A DNA stretch of 64,000 nucleotides from the NCBI GenBank assembly GCA_030015575.1, contig CM057337.1:291734044-291798043 (forward strand). Reading direction: 5' to 3'. The DNA comes from Agapanthus africanus. Taxonomy: Eukaryota > Streptophyta > Magnoliopsida > Asparagales > Amaryllidaceae. The notes under the pieces were generated by a model, which was given only the letters and a program-made list of their open reading frames with translations, did not search any database and was not told the DNA's origin. Position 1 is the stretch's first letter, and each line of letters opens with the position of its first letter. This document shows, piece after piece, positions 34,983-46,542 of this stretch. The position numbers and the translations under genes are program-made.

Positions 34983-35586
34983 ACCCCCGTTGTGCCAAAT
35001 TCTTTACAGGTGCGATGTACAGGTTTCCCTTGGCAGTTGCTGGCACATCATTTTCATTTCGGGTGAATTGCACGGTAGGTTGGTTCATTTGTATCTGAAC
35101 CGCCGTTGTATTTTTATTATTCATTTGTATCTAGAAAGCTCCATCAACCATATTTGTATTACTTGATAAGTTTATTGGACCAGTTGTTTATTTCGACCTT
35201 AGAGTCGTGCATATGTTATTCTGATCTGGTGGTTTTTGTTTTCTTTGAGATTTGAGCCTCGCCCTTTGGCGTTGTATAATATTGTGATTGTTGTGGTTGT
35301 CTCCGCCTGTTGGCGTTGAGCTAGCACCCGTTTGGGGATGCTTTTTATTGTTTATTCATTTTTACTTGTTGTACCCGTTTGGGGGCCAGTTTTTACAGAG
35401 GAGACTCTGCCGAAATTTTTGGTAAAATTTGCTGATGTTTTTATACTTGTTTTCTTTTCTTTTCTTCTTTTTCTTCTTTTATGGTTTAGATTTCTGGGCT
35501 TCGGCTTACTTAGGTCACGTGGCGCCTCTAGACGCTTCGTAATCTAAGTGCCGGTCACGTTCCGTACTTTCGGGTCGTGACAAAGT

Positions 35587-35598
35587 TGGTATCAGAGC
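35587..35598 (+). other. Primer-binding site, element B
   Basis: TGGTATCAGAGC, perfect initiator-Met tRNA complement. Confidence 0.92.
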
Positions 35599-35999
35599 GC
35601 TAGGTTTAACCTGGTATAAGTCTAGGTGACCCTTGGTTGATGGAGTAGGCGATTTAGGTAGAGTAACGTACCGTGGGTATGGTCCGCGGCATACTTACGA
35701 TACGCTACTCTGCTTAAGGAGCCTTAGGATGTACATTGTTTGCACCGTATTTCATTCGTTCCTTTGATCTATCTTCGTCGATGTCGGATGGTGGTTTCTG
35801 TTACCACGGGCAGAGGGAGCTGCGGCTCGAATGCGATAACCATTAGAGTATTGGTTATTCTTGAGGATTGAAGCATTTCTTAGCGTGCGGACGAAGGGTA
35901 TTCACATGCCGTCCGGATGAAGTTAAAGGGTTCGAACGATTATCAGAAAACCATTTTCCTAAGTTTAAAGTATTCGGAAGAACATGCAGGTATTTCGAT

Positions 36000-36230
36000 G
36001 GACCCTCTAGAAGAATGAAACCCTAACTCGACATAATGACCACGAGAACGCCCTTGAACCTTAGGGTTTACGGCAGTTCCGCTGTGCCATTAGTGAGGCT
36101 TGGGTTTGCCCTTCTACAGCTGGATCATCGATGCTGGGGTATGTACCGGATATTTTTAAACTGTACTTGAGTGTTGAGCTCTCGGGGAATTATGGGATTT
36201 TGATGGATCGATCGAGAAGTTTAATGTAGT
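36000..36230 (+). repeat. Shared leader module, element B copy
   Basis: GGACCCTCTAGAAGAATGAA, then TGAACCTTAGGGTTTACGGC and GCCCTTCTACAGCTGGA. It lies about 420 bases after the primer site. Confidence 0.8.
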
Positions 36231-37373
36231 CCGGATATCAAGTGAAGGGATCGACTATGTGGGAGATTCTAGACATGAGTATTGCCGTTGGTAGCGCAGT
36301 CAGCACACCTATGAAAGAACGAGTTCGAAGCGGTCGACATCAGAGGAAAGAGGCGCACATTGACGATAGTGTTTACGATTGTGATTTAGTGATTTGAATT
36401 TCCTATTTTCGTTGATTGGATTTTTGTATTTTGAGGACTTTGTTCTACGATTGGTATTTCTTGTGTGTACCTTCATTCTATCTGTGTTCCATATATCAGT
36501 TGTATTGATGTGGTTTAGTACGCACCCAGTACACTTGATTTGGTTTTATATATTTTGAGATTTTGATTTGATTTCGTGAATATGGGTTACACATGATTTG
36601 ATATATACTTCGACCTAGTTTTTATCCATTTTCGTACTGTGATTCGAGTCTGATATCCGATGTATGTTTTCGTACTCCATGTGCACCTGATTAGGATTCT
36701 TGCGCATACTTGGCGCACTTGATGCGATTTTGTGCACACCAGATGCACTAAATCGGGGTTTTGTGCAGATTAGATGCACCTGATAGTGAGTCGTGCACGC
36801 CCGTTGCACTTGACAGATGTTTTTGGTGCACACCTGTTGCACTTATTTTGTTTTTGTGTGTATTCATGGTATCTGTATTTGGTTTCGATTTCAGTGCGCA
36901 CCGGACGCACATGATATTTTATTGATGTGATTGGGATTGATTTCAGTTTGAGCAGAATATTTTCATAATCATTATTATTCGATTTAGTAATCAGGCAGGA
37001 CGTGTATGTTAAATAAAAAATATATATATATAATTAATTTTTTAAATAAACGTCCGCTACTTATGCCGTGACACGTGCATCACACGGCAATTTTCAAAAA
37101 GGGGTTTTTGTATATTTCCTTATCCAGATATTTGTACAGTTTCACTATGATGCACACTATATATAAGATGTAGATTGATGTATATCATGTTGGTTTTCAT
37201 ATTGGGTTTTGATATTTTATTCTCGCCATAACTCCGATGATTGCGTTATGCTTGACGGAGTTGATTTTTGTTATGTATTGATGATTTCGGAGCCCCGATG
37301 ATTTGAGTGTTTTGCTAAATGTTTTAGTATTTGGAGGGGGGGTTTTAATTTAAATTCGGGGACCGAATTTCTT

Positions 37374-37386
37374 AAAGGGGGGAAGA
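37374..37386 (+). other. Polypurine tract, element B
   Basis: AAAGGGGGGAAGA immediately before the 3' LTR. Confidence 0.85.
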
Positions 37387-37387
37387 T

Positions 37388-40300
37388 TGTAACGTTTTTA
37401 AAATCGTCTTGGTGAAATTTCGGAAAATCGGTAAAATAAAGGGGTTTTCTGTAAAAAGTCAAAATACAAATATCTTTATTATAAAAGTAAATATACATAT
37501 TCTAGCTATGTAATTGCTATTATTTGTTGTTTATTGAGCCACTGGTGAAATTTCAAATTTTCTGAAAATTTTTCCGAAATTAATTATTTTAATGTTGTTT
37601 TAAGCCGTCGCTAATACATTTAATTAGGAAAAATTACAAATAGGAATAGGTTAATCATGCACTAATGAACCATGGCAAATATATAAAAAGTTGTAACATG
37701 CTTGTTTTATTTTTTTTTGTGTCTCTCCAAACTCTAGTGAATTCTATGATAAAATAAATTAAGAAATAAATTAAAACAATGTAACTAATGAATAGACTAA
37801 AATGGGTGTGATAAATTAATAATATTCCACTCACACATCTCTCTCTCTCTGCGAATGTGCAGGTCCCCCACACCCATCTCTTCATTCATCACACAATATC
37901 TTATAGTATAAGGGAAAAAAAAATTATTAATTAAGGAAATATGTAAATAGGTAATAATTGATGAAGGGTTCTACACATTTCTACATACTTTCCTCTCTCT
38001 CTCTTTTCCCTCTCCATTAGGCCGAGCCTTTCCTTTCAGCCCCCTCCCAATTCTTCAACTCATTCCATCTCAAATTTATTAACAAAATCCATCACAAATC
38101 AAGGAAAAACCTAACTAATTCTCCATTTAACCCTTACCCACCATTCTTTGTTCAATTTAGCATAGATATTGGAGCATGAAACCATTCATTTGGAGGCAAA
38201 ATTTCAAGTTTGATCTCAAATATTGAGGTATAATTCTAAGCTTTTGGTTTGATTGTTAGTTAATTCCTTTAATTTAGCTTATTAAGTGTTTAATTATGGC
38301 TTTAAATCCAAGTTTGAAATTTCAAGAAAAGGGGGGGTTTGAATTAGAAATAAGGTTTTATCAATTGATTATGTTTGGATGTGAAGATTAATATCTTAAG
38401 TTATGCAAAATGTAATTTAGTTGCTAAATTTGCTAATTTTTACGTTTAAATTGTTCTAATTAAGTTATTTTGTGAACTAGGTTTTTAAATTAATTATATT
38501 TTTGTGAGATAAAATTCAAATTAAGGTTTCATGTCATTATAAATATTATATTGAGTGGTTTAATGCCTCTAGTTCATGAAAATCCAAGCTAAATTGTTGT
38601 TTGTGGTATTTTGCTTGAAAAATGTTTAAAAAATTGTTAAAAGTTGCAAACTAGAAATTTCAAATAAATGCAAAATTGTGTAATAAAATATAGTAATGGT
38701 TTGTATAGTCTAGTAATGCTATTTAATGAGTTTTATGACCATTAGTTTCATTTAAATGTCAAGTTTTGATGAAAAACGGTATACTGGCATTTTCGGGTTT
38801 TTACGAAATTGGACGGTTTGATAGATTTTAGGGTTTCGATGGATTTAATCGTGTTTTATGGTATAAGTAATGTGTTTTAAAACTACAAGTTGTTTGATGA
38901 TGTTATCTCGATCCATCGGAGTTTGTACGCCGATATCGAGCGGTATTTGGTTCTTTTGCGTGGACGGGACATAGGTTTTAACCTATGCTTGTTCCTTGTA
39001 TCGTTTGACTTTTGTATGTGATTCGGTTTACGATGCTATTTATATGTTTGCGTTTAGGTACCCTTCAAGTGGACTGCGGGCGATGAAGAGGAGGATGGCG
39101 ACACCGTCGTCGGCAGACATGGACCAGGTGAGTAGATGTATATCTACGGGGGGAAGTCGGGTGGATGGCGTTTAGCACCCCCGCAACGTAGAATAGGAAT
39201 GGTACTTATTGACATTAGGAAACCAGATGTGACCCTAGATTCTTAATCAGTAGGACCCTAGTATTGACCCTAGGCTGGACTAGACTGATTTAGGAAAACC
39301 ATATCAGAGGATGAGTACCTTGGAAGAGGTTCGTAGGTTTTAGATAGAAACACACCCACGCACACACTGAAACTCGACATGGGGTATACGTGTATGTGTA
39401 TGTATATGGAACTAGGTATAGGTATATACATATATATACAACACGTATATGTGATTCATTGATGTGATGTGATATCCGAGGTATGATGAAATAGTGTAAC
39501 TGGGCTTGATGCCGTGATTCTTGGCTATACAGTCGTATTAAGTGTGAGCGGATCATTAGAGAATGAGATAATGAACATGTATACTTAAATTATAAGGGGT
39601 AGTGATGATATTGAGGTACATGGGACTCTAAAACAGTACCCGGACTATGACTTGTGATTGATCGCGATATGGGATATGTATGACTTGATTATGATATGAT
39701 ACATATGACATGATATTTCTGAGGATAAACTAATGATACTTATTATGATGGCGATGATATATGATTGATGTAGGCGATTACAGTTTAGCACCTTGATCAT
39801 GAGATGTGTTGGTAATGACATTATACGAATAATGAGACACCTAGGAGATACTTGACCCGTACCCCGATATTGGGATGCCGTACGATGGATTTTACCGTAC
39901 GAGGCATAGATATGATGATTGATCCGCACTCTTGATTCGAGGAAGCCGTACTACGTACGTGACGCTATTGAGGCGGGATCGCCGACTATTAGAGATATTG
40001 GTTCAGACCTTAGGTAGATGCTTGTTTCTTGTTGACTAGCTTCTTAGGTTTAGTTCCTTAGGATGTTAGATGGACACTGGTTTAGGTTCGACTCACATAG
40101 TGGTAGTTGTACTCGTATCTCGCAGGGGAGTGGATAATGCACACCTGTATTTACATTCATACTACAATCATCATGGTGCATGTTCTTTTATATGTTGCTA
40201 TAATTAATATAAACTTTACCTGTTAGGACACCAGCACCATTACCGATGATGCGCATATTCCACGCACACTTATTTGCCGGCTCACACACATCATCATCGG

Positions 40301-41838
40301 TAATTGCTATGTCACGTACACTTTAGATCATATTATCTTTTATTGATAGAATCAGTTAACAACTAAACCGATATAATATTCTGATCACTCTATGATGTTA
40401 AGTATAAGACATGATATTCATTACTTAGACATTCATGCATTCATATTTTCGTGTTATCATGCAGTATTATGGGCATATGCCGACACTTATCATATAGTTA
40501 CTCATGATTTTGAGATTTGGATTTCTATGAGATTTCTGGATTTTTGGGGAAAAACGCAAAAATATATAAAAACTTCTCTCTCTCTCCTCTTCTCTTTTTA
40601 AAATAAGATGCGGTTTTCTCGTGATGTATGTGTCGTCCACCATGAGTATTTCATGTTTTCTGATGGATTTCGAGACCCGATTCGAGGAGTGGATGAACCG
40701 TCTCGGGTACATGGTGGGCCCGGTATGGTACCCCGGGGCAAGAAGATCGAGTTGTAGACGATGAGCCTGGCAGGGGAAGGCTACCTACCGGTGATGTCTG
40801 GCGCGGCGGATATCCGGAGGATACCGACCGTTGTCGTGGGATTTGATGATATGGGCCGATCCGGACTGACGGAGCCCGACATATTGAGACTTGAGGTTGC
40901 ATGTGTTGTGTCGATGCTTGACACGGATTTCCATGGATTTCATTGTTGAGATTTCAGATGCTTATACACACTTTACTATGATAACAGCTAAAGGTTCTCA
41001 TACATATATATCTGGATTTCAGGATTTGTTACTTTACATTCATGGTGCATGCATTTCATTTCATATGACATAGTACTATATGAGGCACGGACACGACACG
41101 GAGTATTTGCACTTATACGTAGTATTACCCTGCTATTACTAGATGTTTGGGATATAGTAGTATATTATTATGACCTAGGATAGCGTCGTGCATTCAATTT
41201 CTCTTCGTAGATGTCTTCTACTCACGAGTTGGCAACTCACCCCCGTTGTGCCAAATTCTTTACAGGTGCGATGTACAGGTTTCCCTTGGCAGTTGCTGGC
41301 ACATCATTTTCATTTCGGGTGAATTGCACGGTAGGTTGGTTCATTTGTATCTGAACCGCCGTTATATTTTTATTATTCATTTGTATCTAGAAAGCTCCAT
41401 CAACCATATTTGTATTACTTGATAAGTTTATTGGACCAGTTGTTTATTTCGACCTTAGAGTCGTGCATATGTTATTCTGATCTGGTGGTTTTTGTTTTCT
41501 TTGAGATTTGAGCCTCGCCCTTTGGCGTTGTATAATATTGTGATTGTTGTGGTTGTCTCCGCCTGTTGGCGTTGAGCTAGCACCCGTTTGGGGATGCTTT
41601 TTATTGTTTATTCATTTTTACTTGTTGTACCCGTTTGGGGGCCAGTTTTTACAGAGGAGACTCTGCCGAAATTTTTGGTAAAATTTGCTGATGTTTTTAT
41701 ACTTGTTTTCTTTTCTTTTCTTCTTTTTCTTCTTTTATGGTTTAGATTTCTGGGCTTCGGCTTACTTAGGTCACGTGGCGCCTCTAGACGCTTCGTAATC
41801 TAAGTGCCGGTCACGTTCCGTACTTTCGGGTCGTGACA
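37388..41838 (+). repeat. Element B 3' LTR
   Basis: Nearly identical to 31131-35582; ends TCGTGACA followed by TSD TTTAC. Confidence 0.96.
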
Positions 41839-41843
41839 TTTAC

Positions 41844-41996
41844 TCTCAAAACCCTAGCCTTTGTCGCTTGTAATATCATGAAACCCTAATTTTCTAGGAT
41901 AAGATCCTTTGTATGCTTGCTTAGCACCATAAAAACTTGAACTTTGTGACATGTGATGCTTCTAAACTCTACATAGGGTGCTAGGTAAACCTAACA
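41844..41996 (+). repeat. Copia A 5' LTR, remaining part
   Basis: The last 153 bases of the copia A LTR after the element B insertion; matches the end of the 3' LTR (to 50530) and ends AAACCTAACA. Confidence 0.95.
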
Positions 41997-41997
41997 T

Positions 41998-42009
41998 TGG
42001 TATCAGAGC
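41998..42009 (+). other. Primer-binding site, copia A
   Basis: TGGTATCAGAGC one base after the LTR end. Confidence 0.95.
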
Positions 42010-42494
42010 TAACCTAGAACATTAGGTGACACTTTTACGAAGTAAAAATCCCGATCGGATCAAAATACGACTTTTCGAGACCCTCTCTGGACAAATTTTA
42101 AAATCTGACATTTTCAGAATTAAAAATACTTAAAAAATACAGCAGGAAAACCTAAGAGACACTGTGAAATTCGTTTCCCTGATCCGTACAAACCGCCGCG
42201 GAACCACGGCAATTCCTTGCTTAGGCCGTAGCTCCGCGGCCGTACAGAGACATCATTGCTTCCTATTTGCACAGTAATTCTTATCACTGCTTGTATATTG
42301 TTTTAGGTATGTTTAATCTGAATATAGTACTGTAAATTCTGGAGATGGTTTTGGAATCGACGATTCGATCAGAATTTTCGTTTCGTTGCTTTTCTAGGTA
42401 AATTAGAAAGTATTGAAGTGTTTGAACGAGTATCATTTGCTCACTATTCACGGGGTTTAAATATTTTGGAGATACGTACAAGTTTTTTTGTGGT

Positions 42495-42725
42495 GGACCC
42501 TCTAGAAGACAACAAACCTTAACTCGATTATGTGACCATCTTGAACTGCCCTTTGAACCTTAGGATTTGGGGCTGTACGGCATGCCACATGTGAGGCCTT
42601 GGCTTGACCCTTCTACGGCTGGACCGCTACTACTGTGTCACACTCCGGATTTTTGAACTCCGCTCAAGTGTTGAGCTTTAGGGGATCTTGGGTGTTTGAT
42701 TATTCGTTCGAAAACTTTAATACTG
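42495..42725 (+). repeat. Shared leader module, copia A copy
   Basis: GGACCCTCTAGAAGACAACA, TTTGAACCTTAGGATTTGG and ACCCTTCTACGGCTGGACC align in order with the copies in elements A and B. It starts about 490 bases after the primer site. Confidence 0.75.
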
Positions 42726-43849
42726 TCTGTTTATCTGGAATGTGATGCAATGTGTGGAATTCATATTACGAGACATGAAATACGAAGTATGTGAGATTTC
42801 GCATTTACGATGTCTAAAGAGAATGTGGATTCCAGATATTGCAGTTTTACACTTTCTTTTCTGTGACCGTAAGTGTAGTATGTTCGATATCGCCGGTTTC
42901 GTTGTTATACATCAACAACAATTGGGGTACGCATACTTACTTACGTTGATGATATGTGATATTATGTATTGCTGAGATATGATGTGCAGGATTGTCGCGA
43001 TCGAATAGCCGGGTTTTTTTTTATGTGAGATGAGAGTTTTATATTTTCATTCATGTAAATTCAAATGTAATGTAATATTCTTTTATTTGGGGCACTTCCG
43101 GGTTGAGGTTGTGTCACCAGTGTTGTATATTATTTACTTTTCCGCATTAGGATAGACCCAAGGATGGGAGTACAAGTGACCGGGTTCTGGGGTTCAGTGG
43201 GAGGCCATCTCGAGGAGTCGAGACCGGGTCTCCTAAACTCCAGGAATGGTAGGGTCGCTTGCCGCTCTCGTAGGGGTCTTGGGGTGTGGGCTTGGCTATT
43301 CATCGCGACTGTGGAATCCGTATTTTCTATTGTTGGCTAAAATACTAAATACGGACGTCCTAGTATATCCCACATTATATATATGTTTCTGCTGCCTGTG
43401 TTCTGAGATATCTGAGACGAATGACATATTATATATATGATATATAGTAGACGTTGCTTATGTTTTACAACCGCGCTAGTCCCGTCCCGGTATGCCGTTA
43501 GTTAAGTAACCTAACGGTGCATAACGGAACATTGCGGCGAATGCGGATGGCATAAGCGTACGTGTTATTTTCGTTTCTTTTCTATGATTGGCTTAAGGAC
43601 TTAAATGATGGGATTACATTAATATGATTAATGTAAAGAAAATAAACCTAAAAAGATGTTGTAGAATCAGATTTGAAAACCACTCGGCTCTTTATGAAAA
43701 AGCTATATTTCAAAACTGCGGAGCACAAGCCACTCCTTTTGAAAACCGTTTGATTCTACAACGATATCAAGTTCAAAGCGTTAATGATTTTCTTAAAAAT
43801 CATCCGCAACCCTCCGTCATTTTAGGAAGTAGAGTACTTAGTATTCGTG

Positions 43850-43879
43850 CTACGTTTGTTGACTTTAGTTAAGTCGTAG
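43850..43879 (+). other. Leader hairpin 1, copia A
   Basis: Outer stem CTACG/CGTAG, 5' bulge TTTGTT, inner stem GACTT/AAGTC. The copia C counterpart has CTATG/CATAG, a compensatory pair change. Confidence 0.6.
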
Positions 43880-43940
43880 TGTACGGTAGCTAAGTGATGT
43901 CTTCCTACACTGCATATGATGCAGATTACTTAGGACATTC

Positions 43941-43976
43941 ATGCGACTTTGTTGACCTTAGTTAAGGGTCATATGG
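43941..43976 (+). other. Leader hairpin 2, copia A
   Basis: Inner CCTT-AGTT-AAGG stem with TTTGTTG bulge; short outer stem GAC/GTC. Confidence 0.5.
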
Positions 43977-44018
43977 GTGGGTCTAATTGATCAAGAAATG
44001 ACGGGTAGAACTTGACTG

Positions 44019-44058
44019 GTACTTATGATTTGTTGACCATAGTTAAGGTCATAAGTAC
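44019..44058 (+). other. Leader hairpin 3, copia A
   Basis: Ten-pair outer stem GTACTTATGA/TCATAAGTAC, bulge TTTGTT and inner GACC/GGTC around ATAGTTAA. Counterparts at 57884-57917 and 63831-63865. Confidence 0.65.
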
Positions 44059-44269
44059 TAGGGGTAAAAATCACATCGGGAATTTCAAGTGTTGAGATTT
44101 GCAATGAGATTTCATACCTTCCTTATGATGGTTGGATCCCGATCCCACTGTGGGCAATAGTTGCTCCTAGGAGAGTTTTGCAGTTTACAATTAGCTAACT
44201 CATTAGGTGTCTAGAAAGGTGTTAACGGGGCTCCGCCTCTGGGAAAACGAGGTTTACACTAATTAGGTC

Positions 44270-44285
44270 CGTGCGAAAGCACGTG
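44270..44285 (+). other. GAAA-tetraloop hairpin, copia A leader
   Basis: CGTGC-GAAA-GCACG, perfect five-pair stem closed by a GNRA-type loop, about 210 bases before gag. Copia C has a CGC-AAAA-GCG version near 58175. Confidence 0.5.
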
Positions 44286-44471
44286 GAACCTCCCTCAAGT
44301 ACCGACACTGGCCTGGCTGAACGGTTAGCGAAGTTGTAGACTGTAATTAATCCTGGCTAGTTTTCTTTTTATGATTTGAAAGAAAAACTTGATTAAAGCA
44401 GTCGGAGACATCGATTAGACAAGATAACAACCAATCTGATCTATGCAAGAGCTTTCGCTGAGTGTATTCTT

Positions 44472-44490
44472 TTCTCTCTCTTAATGGCAG
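44472..44490 (+). other. Predicted 3' splice site before copia A gag
   Basis: CTTTTCTCTCTCTTAATGGCAG ends six bases before the gag start codon. Copia C has the same arrangement (ends 58404). Paired with the donor-like AG|GT near the end of the LTR this predicts a leader intron. Confidence 0.5.
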
Positions 44491-44496
44491 ATACCA

Positions 44497-45294
44497 ATGA
44501 CTGGACTCAAGCTTCTACTAGATAAAAACAAACTGAATGGGACCAATTATAAAGACTGGCTGAGGAATCTGAAAATAGCCTTGATTTATGTTAAAGTATC
44601 ATATGTCCTCACGGCTTCAGCCCCGCCCACCCCAGGTCCAAAATCCTCAGTTGCGGACATTGAAGTCCGCAAGACATGGGACGCTGACTGTGCCACGGCA
44701 AAATGCCTCGCGCTTGCATCGATGGACAATACACATCAAAAGCAGCACGAGAATATGGACATTCAAACCATATTCCTCCATACAAAGGAGTTGTATAGAG
44801 AGCAATCCCGCGTATTACGATACGAAGCATCAAAGAAATTGTTTCAGATGCGAATGGCCCCTGGCACACCAGTAGGAGACCATGTTCTCAAGATGATAGC
44901 TCTTATAGAAGAGCTTGAGGACCTAGGATGGACAATGGACAATGAACAATATACAGATATTATTTTGCAGTCCCTCCCCACCACCTTTGCTCAGTTCATA
45001 GTTAACTTCAACATGCACGGCATGGAGAAGGAGCTACCTGAACTCCTTAATATGTTAAGGAGTGCAGAGAGCACTATGAAATCAATTCAAACTCCCGTTA
45101 TGACTATTGGGCAATCTTCTTCTTCTCGCCCAAAAGCTAAGGCTAAAGGAAAGAAAAAGAAGAAGCCCACCAATCCTAAGGGTAGAGTTAAAAAGGTGAA
45201 GGGAAAGGAAAAGTCCAAAGCTGGAGACTCGGGGAAAGGCGAATGTTTTCATTGCCACAAGACAGGACATTGGAAGCGCAGCTGTATAGAGTAA
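44497..45294 (+). pseudogene. Copia A Gag
   Basis: About 265 codons from the first ATG after the predicted splice acceptor. N-terminal FNG-type motif (KLNGTNYKDWLRNLKIAL), a capsid-like UBN2-type region, then a basic lysine-rich stretch. Near the C-terminus is the zinc knuckle CFHCHKTGHWKRSC (C250, C253, H258, C263). A single TAA then interrupts; the frame continues unbroken into protease. Copia C shows no stop at the equivalent position, so the TAA is probably a mutation. An earlier ATG at 44484 is in a different frame and soon closes. Confidence 0.92.
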
Positions 45295-46542
45295 TTGAAC
45301 CTCAAGAAGAAGCATAGGGATGCTTCCGCTTCAGGTGTGTTTGTGACAGAAAACTGTTTTTCAATAAACTCTGCTTCCTGGGTATTAGATACCGGTTCAG
45401 GTTCTCACATTTGCAATTCTATGCAGGGACTGAGAAATAGCAAAGTTTTGAAGACAGGTGACCATACTCTCCGCGTTGGAAATGGTTCCAATGTACATAC
45501 AGTCGCAGTGAGAGAGTATCACTTGGGATTGCCATCTGGATGTATTTTGGTTTTGAACCCATGTTATTTTGTACCAAGTATGCTATGTAATATAATATCA
45601 GTTTCTTTGTTAGACAATGAAGGATATAACTTTATATTGCAGAACAATGTTATGAACATTCACCTGAATCAAATGTTGGTTGGGTATGGTACGCTCAATA
45701 ACGGAATATATGTCCTAAATCAACACACAGTTTTCAGTATACAACACACTAATAAAAGAAAACTTTCAGAATTAAATGAAGCTTTTCTTTGGCACTGTAG
45801 ACTTGGTCATATTAACGAAACAAGACTAAACAAGTTACACAAAGATGGATATTTAAACTCTTTTGAATATAAATCTTATGCGACTTGCCAGTCTTATATC
45901 AAGGGTAAAATGACCAAAACTCCGTTTACCGGACACGGAGAAAGAGCCACTGAGCTCCTAGGCCTCATACATAGTGATGTATGTGGGCCAATGTCTACAC
46001 AGGCTAGAGGCGGTTTTTCATACTTCATTACGTTCACTGACGATTTCTTAAGATTCGGTCATGTATTTTTATTAAAGCACAAGTCCGAAGCTTTCGAGAA
46101 ATTCATCGAATATAAACAAGAAGTAGAAAAACAAACCGGCTTGTGTATCAAGATACTTCGATGAGATCGAGGTGGGGAATACCTTAGTACAGAATTTGCA
46201 AACTTCCTAAAAGAGAATGAGATTCTCTCTCAGCTCACTCCTCCTTACACACCACAGCACAATGGTGTGTCTGAACGACGGAATAGGACCCTATTAGATA
46301 TGGTCCGATCCATGATGAGTGATGTTGAGTTACCCATCTCATTTTGGGGGCATGCATTGGAGACTGCAGCGTTTCTACTGAACAGGGTTCCAACCAAAAC
46401 TGTGTCTACCACGCCATATGAGATATGGCATGGGAAGAGACCATCTCTTAAGAGAATAAAGATTTGGGGTTGCCCGGCCTATGTTAAAAAGCAGAATCCA
46501 GACAAACTCGAGACACGGTCAGTCATGTGTAACTTTGTGTGA
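45295..46542 (+). pseudogene. Copia A protease and integrase
   Basis: Same frame as gag. Protease active site WVLDTGSGSHIC (Asp at about 45388). The GAG-pre-integrase zinc region FLWHCRLGHINETRLNKLH...ATCQ follows. Integrase core: first Asp in LIHSDVCGPM; second Asp in DRGGEYLSTEF, directly after an in-frame TGA at 46162; Glu in GVSERRNRTLLDM. Then SFWGHALETAAFLLNRVPTK and WGCPAYVKK. A second TGA at 46540 closes it. One GAG-pre-integrase position has S instead of the usual second Cys (CQSY). Both stops are single-base changes in an otherwise intact frame. Confidence 0.93.

Larger units (their letters stand above)
31131..35582 (+). repeat. Element B 5' LTR
   Basis: Signals in order: TATATAAAAAG near 31422, CT-rich stretch 31735-31830, GAG|GTATAATTC near 31970, predicted mini-exon 32802-32871, inverted repeat 33983-34048, TATA within an inverted repeat 34293-34362, palindrome 34970-34982. 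ORFs inside are short and unlike anything recognised. Confidence 0.95.
35583..37387 (+). other. Element B interior, non-coding
   Basis: No coding region recognised. Holds the primer site, the shared module (36000-36230), a short GTGCAC-type array (36680-36915) and the polypurine tract. About 1.1 kb shorter than the interior of element A; much of the loss lies between the primer site and the shared module and after it. Confidence 0.8.
31131..41838 (+). mobile_element. Element B: large non-autonomous LTR retrotransposon, very young
   Basis: LTRs 31131-35582 (4452 bp) and 37388-41838 (4451 bp) flank an 1805-bp non-coding interior. By eye I find only about four differences between the LTRs: a substitution at the start, an A-run length change, C/A near 34298/40554 and G/A near 35108/41364. 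Ends are TGTAACGTTTT and GGGTCGTGACA; TSD TTTAC. PBS is perfect. It is clearly related to element A in organisation and in several boxes but diverged over most of the LTR. No gag-pol, so it must have moved with proteins from another element. Confidence 0.96.
42010..44490 (+). other. Copia A leader (long untranslated region, possible intron)
   Basis: About 2.5 kb between primer site and gag with no convincing ORF. It contains the module shared with elements A and B (42495-42725). It also holds blocks conserved in the leaders of copia C and D (a GGGTTGAGGTTGTGTCACC type block near 43090, GTTAGTTAAGTAACCTAACGG near 43498, GCGAATGCGGATGGCATA near 43535). Three related hairpins (43850-44058) and a GAAA-loop hairpin follow. 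It ends in a pyrimidine tract and GGCAG that resembles a 3' splice site. Confidence 0.7.
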
